Position numbers and translations under genes: made by a program | Notes under the pieces: model-generated | Told to the model about the DNA's origin: nothing | Database searches by the model: none | What the model saw: only the letters and a program-made list of their open reading frames with translations | Assembly: GCA_023393455.1 (NCBI GenBank) | Contig: JAEWLJ010000017.1 | Coordinates: 69,465 to 133,464 of the forward strand | Length of the DNA: 64,000 nt | Source: Methanobacteriota archaeon | GTDB taxonomy: Archaea > Halobacteriota > Methanomicrobia > Methanomicrobiales > Methanoculleaceae | Direction: 5' to 3' | Shown: positions 43,268 through 51,458 of the stretch, piece after piece | How the letters are laid out: each line of letters begins with the position of its first letter | How positions within the stretch are numbered: position 1 is the stretch's first letter

Positions 43268-43572
43268 GGACGGACCCGGGGGAAGCCCCCGTTATGACTC
43301 ATCTGTTTGTGCCGCCGCGGGAAAATGGTTGGTATTCGGGTTTTCTCGTGAGATCGAGGTTGTCCTAAAACCTCTTTTCCGGGAGGGGGACACCCCCTCC
43401 CGATCCCTCCCCCGAGTGGCGATATCCAACGGAAAGCCGTTGCATTCATCTGGCTCAGGATGTGGCTCAGATGACAGATTCCTGAGAATTATTGGCTCCG
43501 ATAAGGGTATGCCGGAGGTTCGGAGAGCTTTTTGGGATGACCACCCGGATAAACCCTTGCTGCTTCAGGTCT
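43268..43572. other. Intergenic with a strong hairpin and a dispersed repeat
   Basis: About 300 bp. It contains a 10-bp perfect hairpin at 43380-43402 (arms CGGGAGGGGG and CCCCCTCCCG). From 43411 it holds a sequence that recurs inverted at the end of the window. No gene was recognised. Confidence 0.5.
43411..43437 (+). repeat. Dispersed repeat copy (matches 63971-64000 inverted)
   Basis: CCCGAGTGGCGATATCCAA is identical for 19 bases to the reverse complement of 63982-64000, and partial similarity continues for about 10 more. The second copy reaches the window edge, so the full unit is longer than what can be seen. Confidence 0.55.
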
Positions 43573-44133
43573 TCAACCTTCGCCAATCAGCATCACCCCT
43601 GGTTCGTTGAGCACGTTCATGACGAACGGATCGCCCTCGGCGATCCTCTGATCCATCTCCTCTCTCGGGAAGAGAACATAGTTTATCTCTCTTCCAAGTG
43701 CTGCTTCTGTCTCCCGGACGACGGGCATCCGGAGGTCTTCATCAACATCCCCGACGATGAAGAGGTCGATGTCGCTTGTCGCACCAGCCTTTCCACTGGC
43801 GAAGGAGCCGAAGATGAAGACGGTATCGACGCCGCCGACGCCGGCGAGGCCTTCTCGTACGACCTTGGCCACTTCTTCGGTCTTGAGGATGATAGCAGTC
43901 AACTCGGGGTAGATCGGAAAATTCTTGTTTACCACGTAGTACCGCGCATTGCCGCGGCGGGTACTCGTCGGGAGGCCAATCTCCTCGAGGTTTGCGAGTT
44001 CCCGCCGGACAGCGTTGAGGTTCTCTCCGGTCATCCGCTGAACCTCTCGGAGATAGATCTCGCGCTCCGGGTTCAGGAGGAAGAGGATTCGGAGTTTCAC
44101 CCGGGTCTTCGAGGGAATGAGCCGTTCGAGCAC
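43573..44133 (-). CDS. Winged-helix protein with minimal nucleotidyltransferase domain
   Basis: 186 residues from a GTG at 44133. A start at 44184 would overlap the neighbouring gene. Residues about 5-75 form a winged helix (VKLRILFLLNPEREIYLREV, then NLNAVRRELANLEEIG). Residues about 80-186 are an MNT domain with the catalytic GSFASGKAGATSDIDLFIVG (GS and DxD). This single-chain architecture is common in archaea and is thought to act as antitoxin-like autoregulator or AMPylase. No HEPN partner is adjacent. A near-palindrome lies at its start. Confidence 0.75.
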   Translation of the reverse strand: MLERLIPSKTRVKLRILFLLNPEREIYLREVQRMTGENLNAVRRELANLEEIGLPTSTRRGNARYYVVNKNFPIYPELTAIILKTEEVAKVVREGLAGVGGVDTVFIFGSFASGKAGATSDIDLFIVGDVDEDLRMPVVRETEAALGREINYVLFPREEMDQRIAEGDPFVMNVLNEPGVMLIGEG

Positions 44134-44150
44134 GAATACATATTGTATAC
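44134..44150. promoter_or_regulatory. Near-palindrome at the start of the winged-helix nucleotidyltransferase
   Basis: The reverse strand reads GTATACAATATGTATTC, with seven-base arms matching at six positions around ATA, ending at the GTG start. A TATA-like run is part of it. Its position fits autorepression by the gene's own winged helix. Confidence 0.4.
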
Positions 44151-44180
44151 GATACTCCGGTGCAGGGGCCGGACCGCCCC

Positions 44181-44801
44181 TCACCCGGTCACGTTCTCCG
44201 TCACATTCACAGCAGTCTCATTCTCCGTCGCGTTCACGGCGACTTCGTCTGCCGGCAATAGGATCACGTCTGGCGGGATCATGACCGCATCGATGGCATG
44301 GATGACGCCGTTCGCGGCAGGGATATCTCTCCGGACTATCCGTGCGCCGTTCACCGTCACGCTCTCGTCGGCGAAATCGACGGCGATCGGACTGCCCTGG
44401 ACGGTTGGAACGGTATCGTTTGCAGCAATCCCGACTGCCGTATACCTCCCCGGAGCCATGTGGTAGAGCAGGGTCTCGGCGAGGATGCCCTTCGGGTCGT
44501 CGAAGAGTTCTGCCATCGCGGTCTCCGGGACCCGGCTGAACGCCTCGTCCGTCGGCGCGAAGACGGTGTAGGGCCCCGGTCCGGCGAGCGTCCCCCCGAG
44601 TCCGGCGGTATCGAGCGCCCGGGCGAACGCCGAGAAGTTGCCGTCCTGGGCCAGCACCTCGCCGACCGTCAGGTTCTCGCCGACCGGCGTCTCGTTCGTC
44701 CGGTTCAGGCCGCCGTCTCCCTGCGGGCCCGTGCAGCCGCAGATGAGAACCGCCGCCCCGATAGCCAGAACGGATATGAACAGCGTGTAGTTCGTTCGCA
44801 T
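44181..44801 (-). CDS. Secreted fasciclin-domain lipoprotein
   Basis: 206 residues. The signal and lipobox AIGAAVLICGC give a lipidated Cys near residue 23. One FAS1 domain follows (NFSAFARALDTAGL, YTVFAPTDEAFSRVP, NGVIHAIDAVMIPP), then a Thr/Asn-rich tail with several NxT/NxS glycosylation sequons (NATENETAVNVTENVTG). It should be displayed outside the membrane. It contrasts with the four signal-less fasciclin proteins at 35-37 kb. The stop overlaps the in-frame upstream part of the next gene. Confidence 0.82.
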   Translation of the reverse strand: MRTNYTLFISVLAIGAAVLICGCTGPQGDGGLNRTNETPVGENLTVGEVLAQDGNFSAFARALDTAGLGGTLAGPGPYTVFAPTDEAFSRVPETAMAELFDDPKGILAETLLYHMAPGRYTAVGIAANDTVPTVQGSPIAVDFADESVTVNGARIVRRDIPAANGVIHAIDAVMIPPDVILLPADEVAVNATENETAVNVTENVTG

Positions 44802-44864
44802 GGCTCACCCTGAAGACTCTATGCTCCGTCCCTCCTCTCTCCCCCTACATAAAGTATCGGTCGC

Positions 44865-46322
44865 CTACTTCCAGAGCGTCAGGGTCGAGACGACGTGCCG
44901 GACGGGATCATAGACCCTGATGGTATCGTTGCCGGTATCGGCGATGTACCAGAGTCCCCCGAGATCGGCGAGACCGCCCGGCTCGTTCAGCCTCGCGTCT
45001 CCCGAGAGCCCGTCCCGGAAGCCGCGGTCGCCCTCTCCTGCCTGGGTGAGGACCCACCCGGTCGCAAGATCGAACTGCTTGATCTTGTTGTTGCCGGCAT
45101 CGGCGATGTAGAGCGACCCGTCGCTGTAGGCGATGCCCGTCGGGTGATCGATGCGCGCCATCCGGGCGATGGTGTCGAGATCGCCGAAGTCGTCGGGGGA
45201 GTGGCCGATGCGGGTCTCGACCATCCCCCGCTTGATGCGGCGGATCGCGGAAGTCCCGCTGTCGGCGATGTAGAGCGCCTCGCCGTCGGTGGCGATCCCG
45301 GCAGGCCCGATGAAGGCGGCCTCTCCAGTTGGGCCGTCGACCAGCCCCTTCCGGCCCGACCCGGCATACGGCTCCACCTCGTGGGTGGCGAGATCCATCC
45401 GCCAGATCTGGTCTGCTCCCGCCATCGCGATGTAGAGATGGCCGCCGAGCAGTGCGAGATCCCGCGGCGCGTTCAGCGCGGTCCCGGTTCCCGGCCCGCC
45501 GGACGAAAGGGCGGCAAGCCCCGTCCCGGCGATCGTCGCGACCTCCCGCTCCGTCCATGAGACCCGGCGGATCGTGTGGTTCCCGGTATCCGCAACATAG
45601 AGGATACCCGCCTCTTCGTCGAATGCGAGGCCTTCCGGGAGGTAGAAGGCAGCCTCGTTGAACGATCCGTCGGCGTTTCCGGCAGCCCCGGTCCCGATCG
45701 TCTCCAGGATCTTTCCTTTGGGATCGGCGACGACGATCCGGTTGTGGCCGGTGTCGCTGATGAAGAGGCGCATCCCGGGGTTGTCCGCCGCTACCTTGAC
45801 GGGGCGATACAGGCTCGTCTCCCGTGTCGTCTCCGGAGCGGTTCCCGACGGCAACCGCTCTCTTTCAAGCAGGCCCTGCTCTCCGAACTCCGCCGTAATC
45901 TGCTCGATCATCGGGCTAAGCCTCCCGTAAAGCCCTTCGGCGGCGGTCTTCCCGACAACGTTTCCCACCGGGTCGATGAGGACGAAGGTCGGCCAGTCCC
46001 GGATCCCGAAGGCTTCCCAGAGCCGTCGGTCGCGGTCGATGGCGACGGGATGCTCCAGCCCGGCGCGGTGCACGGCCTCCCGGAAGTTCCCGCCGACCGC
46101 GGCGGATTCAAACCCGGGATAATGAACCTCGACGATCACCAGCCCGGGATGCCGCTCCTCGAGCCGCCGGAGATCCGGTGTCAGTCGCATACAGTTCGAA
46201 CAGGTGAACGTCATAAAGGAGAGCAGCACCACCCTGCCGGCGAGATCGCGGAGAGAGAGAGGGCGGTCGACGTTGTGCCACTCGATACCGGGGGTGAGAT
46301 CAGGGGCGGCCATCGGTCTCAT
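44865..46322 (-). CDS. Thioredoxin-like domain fused to NHL-repeat propeller (NHLRC2-like)
   Basis: 485 residues. Residues 10-160 are a redoxin/TlpA-like fold with FMTFTCSNCMRL (CSNC active site) and DWPTFVLIDPVGNVVG. Residues about 185-485 hold five to six NHL blades, such as YVADTGNHTIRRVSW, YIADSGTSAIRRIKR, YIADAGNNKIKQFDL and YIADTGNDTIRVYDP. No signal peptide is present, so the protein is probably cytoplasmic. This domain pair is found in animal NHLRC2 and many prokaryotes. Its reaction is not settled. Confidence 0.82.
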   Translation of the reverse strand: MRPMAAPDLTPGIEWHNVDRPLSLRDLAGRVVLLSFMTFTCSNCMRLTPDLRRLEERHPGLVIVEVHYPGFESAAVGGNFREAVHRAGLEHPVAIDRDRRLWEAFGIRDWPTFVLIDPVGNVVGKTAAEGLYGRLSPMIEQITAEFGEQGLLERERLPSGTAPETTRETSLYRPVKVAADNPGMRLFISDTGHNRIVVADPKGKILETIGTGAAGNADGSFNEAAFYLPEGLAFDEEAGILYVADTGNHTIRRVSWTEREVATIAGTGLAALSSGGPGTGTALNAPRDLALLGGHLYIAMAGADQIWRMDLATHEVEPYAGSGRKGLVDGPTGEAAFIGPAGIATDGEALYIADSGTSAIRRIKRGMVETRIGHSPDDFGDLDTIARMARIDHPTGIAYSDGSLYIADAGNNKIKQFDLATGWVLTQAGEGDRGFRDGLSGDARLNEPGGLADLGGLWYIADTGNDTIRVYDPVRHVVSTLTLWK

Positions 46323-46367
46323 GCGACACCCTGTAGCGCTTCAGAGTAATGAATGTTGGCGGGGACC

Positions 46368-47276
46368 TCACGTCGGCGGCCCCGCGTACACCGCCCGCGG
46401 CGCGGCGAGCATCTCCTCGCAGAAGGCAATCGCCCCCGGGACCCTGCTCTTCTGGTAGACCACGGGTTTGATGCGGGGTGTCTTCACGCCGCCGATCGTC
46501 TCGAAGACCTGCGGCCAGGGCAGACTGTCGGCAACCGATGGAGGGCGGAGATCGTTATGGATATGAAACGCCTGCAGGGCTTCGAGCGGAACCTCGCCGA
46601 GCGATCCGGGGAACTCCTCTTTCGCGGCGGCGTGGAGGTGCCAGGGGTCGAGCACTATCCCGGCCAGCCCGGCGATCTCAGGATGGAGATCGTTGAGAGT
46701 CGCCCAGAACATCCGTATCTGACTTGCCGTGGAGATGCCCTGGTCTTTATGATGTTCGAGCAGCACCAGCGGTTCCGCCCCGAAAGCGTTCCAGTGGGTG
46801 ACGATCAGGGCGTGCATCGCCGCGATGATATCAGCGTGAGTGTTTTTCCGGTCGCCGGGGTGTATCTCGATGATCTCCGGAGGGATACCCATAAGGTCCT
46901 CGATCTCAAGGAGCATATCGCCGAAAGCGGCCACCCAGCCGGGATCGCGCCACCGCAGGCTTGCCGTCGCCTGCCGGCCGTGCGGGGTTCTCCGGGGGAT
47001 GGCCGGTTCGGTGTGCAGGAGATACCTGAGGTCGCCCGGAAGGGTTGTATCCCGGTCGTAGAGGAGTTCGACGGACGACCGATTGAGCATCGACCCGATA
47101 TCCTGCCCCGTCCGCTCCACCTCCGTCTGGTTCTTGATGAAGTCGGCGGGGATCTCGATGTATCTACACCCAAGCGGCTCGGCGAGGCGCCAGCGCTCAA
47201 GGAGCCCGCCCCGCTGGGCTGCTTCCGTGACGTTCGGGTAGATGTATTCTGTACCCGGCATGATGGTTTCCGTCAT
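46368..47276 (-). CDS. Xylose-isomerase-like TIM-barrel protein
   Basis: 302 residues. The barrel signature of sugar epimerase/AP endonuclease 2 proteins is present: CRYIEIPADFI, then IIEIHPGDRKNTHADII, EPLVLLEHHKDQGI, GIVLDPWHLHAAAKEE and AFHIHNDLRPP. The Glu, His and Asp residues at strand ends would bind a divalent metal. Substrate unknown. It may act on a sugar phosphate or on abasic DNA, and the neighbours do not decide this. An ATG at 47261 is an alternative start. Confidence 0.65.
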   Translation of the reverse strand: MTETIMPGTEYIYPNVTEAAQRGGLLERWRLAEPLGCRYIEIPADFIKNQTEVERTGQDIGSMLNRSSVELLYDRDTTLPGDLRYLLHTEPAIPRRTPHGRQATASLRWRDPGWVAAFGDMLLEIEDLMGIPPEIIEIHPGDRKNTHADIIAAMHALIVTHWNAFGAEPLVLLEHHKDQGISTASQIRMFWATLNDLHPEIAGLAGIVLDPWHLHAAAKEEFPGSLGEVPLEALQAFHIHNDLRPPSVADSLPWPQVFETIGGVKTPRIKPVVYQKSRVPGAIAFCEEMLAAPRAVYAGPPT

Positions 47277-47391
47277 GGCGGGCGGCCTACAAAAACGTTG
47301 GGGATCCGATCCTGCGTCGTCTCCTTTTGCGGCGCGTCGGCGAGGGCGGGCGATCCGCCGGAGTTATTGCCGGACGAACGGCGTAACCTCA

Positions 47392-47658
47392 CTATGCAGG
47401 CCCCGGCCTTCTGCGCCTGTCGAGAACCTGCGGGCAGACGAACAGTACGTCCACGGGAGCCTGGATGTAGGTGCAGTAGACGCATCCGGGGTCATAGTAT
47501 GTGCACGAAGGGCAACCCCATCGTTGCGGCTTCATCTCATCCTGTGGCAGCCGCCCCTCTGCGCTATCGTGCAACGTAGGCACCCCCCGCTCCTGTGCCT
47601 CGGGGTATTGAGCATCGGGGTTACTCTTCAGCGGATCGCTGTCACCAGGTGATCTCAT
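47392..47658 (-). CDS. Small protein with a CxxC-x6-CxxC motif
   Basis: 88 residues. WGCPSCTYYDPGCVYCTY has the spacing of a zinc or rubredoxin-like knuckle. The N-terminal half is polar and Pro-rich. AAGGT precedes the ATG at 47658 by about five bases. I do not recognise the family. It could be a small metal-binding protein. It lies upstream of the TIM-barrel gene on the same strand, with about 115 bp between them. Confidence 0.5.
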   Translation of the reverse strand: MRSPGDSDPLKSNPDAQYPEAQERGVPTLHDSAEGRLPQDEMKPQRWGCPSCTYYDPGCVYCTYIQAPVDVLFVCPQVLDRRRRPGPA

Positions 47659-47732
47659 GTCGTACCTTAAGATGCTCTCCGGTTACCAGACATTTGTTGC
47701 GTCGATGAATCTTCACCCCTTCAATGAATCTT

Positions 47733-48650
47733 CTATGTTGTTATCGGGAGATGCGTGACCACAAGGGTGAGGAGGTAGAGGATGATGGCCAGCAGGATGA
47801 ACTCTCCGTCGGTAAAGAGCTCGAAGGAGAGTTTTTCCGTCCCGAACCGCCGGAAACAGAGAAGATATCCCAGGGTATAGACCATCCCCACACCCATTAC
47901 CTGCATTGCGTAAGAACCAGGCAACGTCCCACCGGCGAGTACCAGTGCTGTTCCGATGACGGCGTTCATCCCCGTGAGGAGAAGGAGCGTCCTTCCGGAA
48001 CCGAAGATCGTCGGGATCGTCCTGATACCGGACGCAACATCCCCCTCCAAGTCACGGATATCGTAGACCACCGTGTTCGTGAAGGTCTGTACGAGGAAGA
48101 AGACACCGACGATGCCGGTGGCGGCGCCTGCGGAGAGGCCGGCGTGGCAGATCGGCAGGAACGTCGCAGGGAGCGTCCAGGAGATCGCCACAATCAGGCT
48201 TTTCATGAACGGCACCTCCTTCAGCCGCCGGAACCCGAACCTGGCGGGGAAGAGCGGAACGCTGTAGATGACTCCGGCGGCCAGGGGTATGGTTGTGATG
48301 AGCAGGCTACCGACCCCCTGGAGGGCGGAGAGGCAGAACGCGAGGATGAAGGCCATGATTGCAGAACGGAAGAGGATGGTCTCGTACTTCTTCGTGAACG
48401 AGTAGCGTTCCGTGTGATTGACCACGTCTTCTTCCTCGTCGGTCTTGCGGTTGAGGTTGTAGACGGCAAACACGACGAGCGCCAGGATCGCCGCGGCGGC
48501 CAGGTCGAAGGGAAGACCCTGCAGGAGGCACGAGAGGTACACCATCGCTGCCATCATGGCAGCGGTATACAGGGAACTGTATACGACCAGGTGGGCGACG
48601 AATCGGGAGATCGGTTGAACAGGGTTGGGACATTTGGCGTATCCGAACAT
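47733..48650 (-). CDS. UbiA-family prenyltransferase
   Basis: 305 residues with eight to nine membrane helices. The two Asp-rich prenyl-diphosphate motifs are NLNRKTDEEED (near 65-76) and YDIRDLEGD (near 198). A long cytoplasmic segment follows the first motif. Members transfer polyprenyl groups to aromatic or glycerol acceptors. The acceptor here cannot be told from sequence. AATAAATATT lies 27-36 bp before the ATG, fitting a leaderless transcript, and a palindrome sits just upstream of it. Confidence 0.85.
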   Translation of the reverse strand: MFGYAKCPNPVQPISRFVAHLVVYSSLYTAAMMAAMVYLSCLLQGLPFDLAAAAILALVVFAVYNLNRKTDEEEDVVNHTERYSFTKKYETILFRSAIMAFILAFCLSALQGVGSLLITTIPLAAGVIYSVPLFPARFGFRRLKEVPFMKSLIVAISWTLPATFLPICHAGLSAGAATGIVGVFFLVQTFTNTVVYDIRDLEGDVASGIRTIPTIFGSGRTLLLLTGMNAVIGTALVLAGGTLPGSYAMQVMGVGMVYTLGYLLCFRRFGTEKLSFELFTDGEFILLAIILYLLTLVVTHLPITT

Positions 48651-48676
48651 GGAGTGATTTTCAGAAATGCGACGAA

Positions 48677-48716
48677 TATTTATTACTCCGATGAAGATTC
48701 ATCACTCTGATGAATC
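48677..48716 (-). promoter_or_regulatory. TATA box and GATGAATC palindrome upstream of the UbiA gene
   Basis: TATA-like AATATTTATT at 48677-48686. GATTCATC (48696-48703) and GATGAATC (48709-48716) are perfect 8-bp inverted arms around ACTCT. Another GATGA/TCATC pair overlaps the left arm. The layout (operator directly upstream of TATA) fits a regulator binding site. Confidence 0.5.
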
Positions 48717-48903
48717 CTGCTATTTGAGCGCGTCATTTTGGCAGAAGAGTGAGCAATCGGGAGCGCTTCATTCGCTCTGCCCTCCGGATCACTCGGTGAA
48801 CATAGATAGGGTATCGTCTGAACTCTGAGTGATCGTATATCCCCCGGATCCCGGAACGACAATTATGCCACGGGTGCCGGGGGACTGGCATCCGGGAAAA
48901 GGA

Positions 48904-49731
48904 CTAGTGAGATATCTCCAGTACTTGAGCGCCCGCTTTGTAGTGCTGGAAGAGTCGCTCGCCCCAGGAGACCGCCGCCGCATCGGTACCGACGAGATCC
49001 GTGGCGGCGTCATACTTGCCTGTATCGCGTCTGTACAGCCCTAGTGACAGGTACCCGTCGGTCACCGTCAATCCCAGGCGAATCGGCGAAGAAGAGGTAT
49101 ACATCTTGAAGTTTTCATGCCCGCTCAGGGGTTCCAGCATGGTCCTGTACGGCTCATCGCCCAGTCCCCGGGCGAGCTCACCGGTGACGACGAGTTCCAC
49201 GGGCCTGCCCTCCATAACTATACCCTTAACCGCATCCGCAAGGAGTGGGCTCATGATCGATGATACGCTGTAGATCCACGCTGCTTCTCTGGCTATGGCA
49301 TGAAACGCTGCATACACGGCGAAGACATCCCCTTCGTTGTTCTTCACCACTTCCATATGATACAGGTGCTCAATCTCATTCAGGAATTCAGCGGGTATGC
49401 CCTCGATCTCGTGTTCGGCCCAGAAATCCCCGTGATGCTGGAGCACTCCCATCGCCATGACCACCCGCTCGATCTCCGGTTCGACAAGCCTCCCCATAGG
49501 GGTGAGTACATAGTTGCCTCGTACCGATTCGACGTAATGCAGGGCCTCGAGCTGCCGGATCTTCGGGATGAGCGCCTGCGACGAACTTCCCGTGATCTCG
49601 CGAAGGGTCGAGAGCGGTTTGCTCCCGCTGCCGAGGCCAAGCATCACCTGCGTCAGCAGCCTCGACCGGAAGATGGCCTGGATGTCGTCGTGAAACTCGT
49701 TATAGATCTCAAGGGGTGATACTTTTTTCAT
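48904..49731 (-). CDS. Winged-helix regulator with FilR1-like (DUF1724) domain
   Basis: 275 residues from the ATG at 49731 (AAGGA three bases upstream). The winged helix at about 15-85 reads LLTQVMLGLGSGSKPLSTLR, then SSSQALIPKIRQLEALHYVE. The C-terminal domain (about 120-275) follows the methanogen FilR1/DUF1724 pattern (VELVVTGELARGLGDEPYR, then KMYTSSSPIRLGLTVTDGYL). Such proteins sense an unknown ligand, and some control the methanogen filament/quorum response. It is monocistronic. The UbiA promoter palindrome next door is a possible target. Confidence 0.8.
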   Translation of the reverse strand: MKKVSPLEIYNEFHDDIQAIFRSRLLTQVMLGLGSGSKPLSTLREITGSSSQALIPKIRQLEALHYVESVRGNYVLTPMGRLVEPEIERVVMAMGVLQHHGDFWAEHEIEGIPAEFLNEIEHLYHMEVVKNNEGDVFAVYAAFHAIAREAAWIYSVSSIMSPLLADAVKGIVMEGRPVELVVTGELARGLGDEPYRTMLEPLSGHENFKMYTSSSPIRLGLTVTDGYLSLGLYRRDTGKYDAATDLVGTDAAAVSWGERLFQHYKAGAQVLEISH

Positions 49732-49914
49732 CGTCCTTACTGTTAAGCGGTGACGGTCGGCGCATATCATCCTTTCTATTCCTGCACGCTTCCACTATCC
49801 CCCATTCCCTCTATTCCGCCGACAGATCGGATGGAATTCTTACAACGCCGGGTACGGCGCCGATGCCTGACCTCAGCAAACTTATAGCCCGGCATCCTCT
49901 ATTTGTGTAGAACA

Positions 49915-51183
49915 ATGTCGTCCACACCTGCACGATACCTGATCTGCATCGCACTTGCTGCATGCACCTTCGCCTGCATCATCACCGCAGGCTGCTCCGC
50001 CGTCCCCGGGCAACCGGAGATCGGCTCCGATCTCTCCGGCGATCTCATCGTCCACTTCCTCGACGTCGGTCAGGGGGACTCGATTCTCCTCGAGTTCCGC
50101 GGTAAGACAATGCTCATCGACGCCAGTGAGCGCGGGATGGCGGACCGGATCATCGCCTACTTAGGCGACCAGAACGTTGAACGGCTCGACGTGGTCGTGG
50201 CGACCCATGCGCACACCGATCACATCGGCGGCCTCCGCGATATCATCTCCGCCTACCCGGTCGGCGAGTTCGTCGACGCTGCGCAGCCGCACTCGACCGC
50301 GACCTACGAGAACCTGCTCGCCCTGATCGAAGAGAAGGGGATAGCATATACAGCGGCGGAGCGCGGGCAGACGATAGCCCTCGACCCCGAACTCGAGATC
50401 CTGATCCTGAACCCGGCCGCGGAACCGATCGGCGAGGTCAACCAGGACTCGGTCGTCCTGAAGGTCACCTACAACGAGATCTCCTACCTCTTCGTGGGCG
50501 ACGCCGAGAAGCCCGCGGAAGAGAGCATGATGGAGGCCGGGCTCGACCTCGATGCCGATGTCCTGAAGGTCGGCCACCACGCGAGCCGGTATGGATCTTC
50601 GGCAGAGTTCCTCTCCGCAGTCAGCCCTGCGATCAGTGTCATCCAGGTCGGTGCCGGCAACAGCTACGGCCACCCTCACGAAGAAGCGGTCGAACGCCTT
50701 GAGGCGACCGGCTCGCGCATCTACCGGACCGACCTCGACGGGAACGTCGTCATCGCCACCGATGGCCAGGCGCTCTCCGTCACCGCCGGCGGGGCGCCGT
50801 CCGCCACCGTGACGGCCCTGCCGGCGACGACCGCAACCCAGACCCCGACAGTGACCACGACCCCGGCGCCGACTTCCCTCCCCACCGGTGTGCACATCAC
50901 CGGCCTCGACCTCCAGGAGGAGTGGGTCTCCGTCGCGAACGGAGAACCGGCAGCGGCCAACCTCACCGGCTGGACGATCACCGACGAGGGAGCCCGGAAC
51001 ACCTACACCTTCCCGGCCTTCACCCTTGATTCGGGCGCCGACGTCACCGTCCACTCCGGCGCGGGGAACGATACCGCGACCGACCTCTACTGGGGCCGGT
51101 CGAGCCCGGTCTGGAACAACGACGGCGACATCGCCACGCTCGCCGACACGAGCGGGGCGGTTGTCAGCACCCTGGAGGGGTGA
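49915..51183 (+). CDS. ComEC-like metallo-beta-lactamase lipoprotein with lamin-tail domain
   Basis: 422 residues. Lipobox CIITAGCS anchors it outside the cell membrane. Residues about 40-290 form the ComEC-type hydrolase: HFLDVGQGDSILLEF, the metal motif THAHTDHIGG, LFVGDAE and KVGHHASRYGS. A Thr/Pro linker leads to a lamin-tail-like beta domain (about 320-420, VSVANGEPAAANLTGWTITD). ComEC-related hydrolases degrade DNA during uptake. Here no channel is present, so it is a surface nuclease or phosphodiesterase candidate. AAACTTATAG lies about 30 bp upstream. Confidence 0.82.
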   Translation: MSSTPARYLICIALAACTFACIITAGCSAVPGQPEIGSDLSGDLIVHFLDVGQGDSILLEFRGKTMLIDASERGMADRIIAYLGDQNVERLDVVVATHAHTDHIGGLRDIISAYPVGEFVDAAQPHSTATYENLLALIEEKGIAYTAAERGQTIALDPELEILILNPAAEPIGEVNQDSVVLKVTYNEISYLFVGDAEKPAEESMMEAGLDLDADVLKVGHHASRYGSSAEFLSAVSPAISVIQVGAGNSYGHPHEEAVERLEATGSRIYRTDLDGNVVIATDGQALSVTAGGAPSATVTALPATTATQTPTVTTTPAPTSLPTGVHITGLDLQEEWVSVANGEPAAANLTGWTITDEGARNTYTFPAFTLDSGADVTVHSGAGNDTATDLYWGRSSPVWNNDGDIATLADTSGAVVSTLEG

Positions 51184-51185
51184 GG

Positions 51186-51419
51186 ATGGAGTCGACCTTC
51201 CGTGTCAGCCTTGACCGGGTCGAGGAGGGACTCGCTGTCCTCCTCGTCCGCGAGGAGGAGTCGATCAGTTTCACCCTCCCCGTCGCCCTCCTCCCCGGCG
51301 ATGCCCGGGAGGGGGATATCCTCGAGATGACGGTCCGCCGGGACGTCGAGGGGACCGAAGCGGCCCAGAAAAGGGTCGCCGAGAGGATCGCGCGGCTGAA
51401 GAGCCGTAGCGGCCAATAA
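51186..51419 (+). CDS. DUF3006 domain protein
   Basis: 77 residues from the ATG at 51186, with GGAGG about eight bases upstream. A GTG overlapping the preceding stop is possible. The pattern (VSLDRVEEGLAVLLVREEES, then LPGDAREGDILEMTVRRDVE) is that of DUF3006. The family is regularly found beside ComEC-like metallo-beta-lactamase genes, as here. It is small and cytoplasmic with no signal peptide, although its neighbour is secreted. Confidence 0.8.
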   Translation: MESTFRVSLDRVEEGLAVLLVREEESISFTLPVALLPGDAREGDILEMTVRRDVEGTEAAQKRVAERIARLKSRSGQ

Positions 51420-51458
51420 CCCACCCTTTTATATTCCGTTGCTCCCACGGGAGCACCG

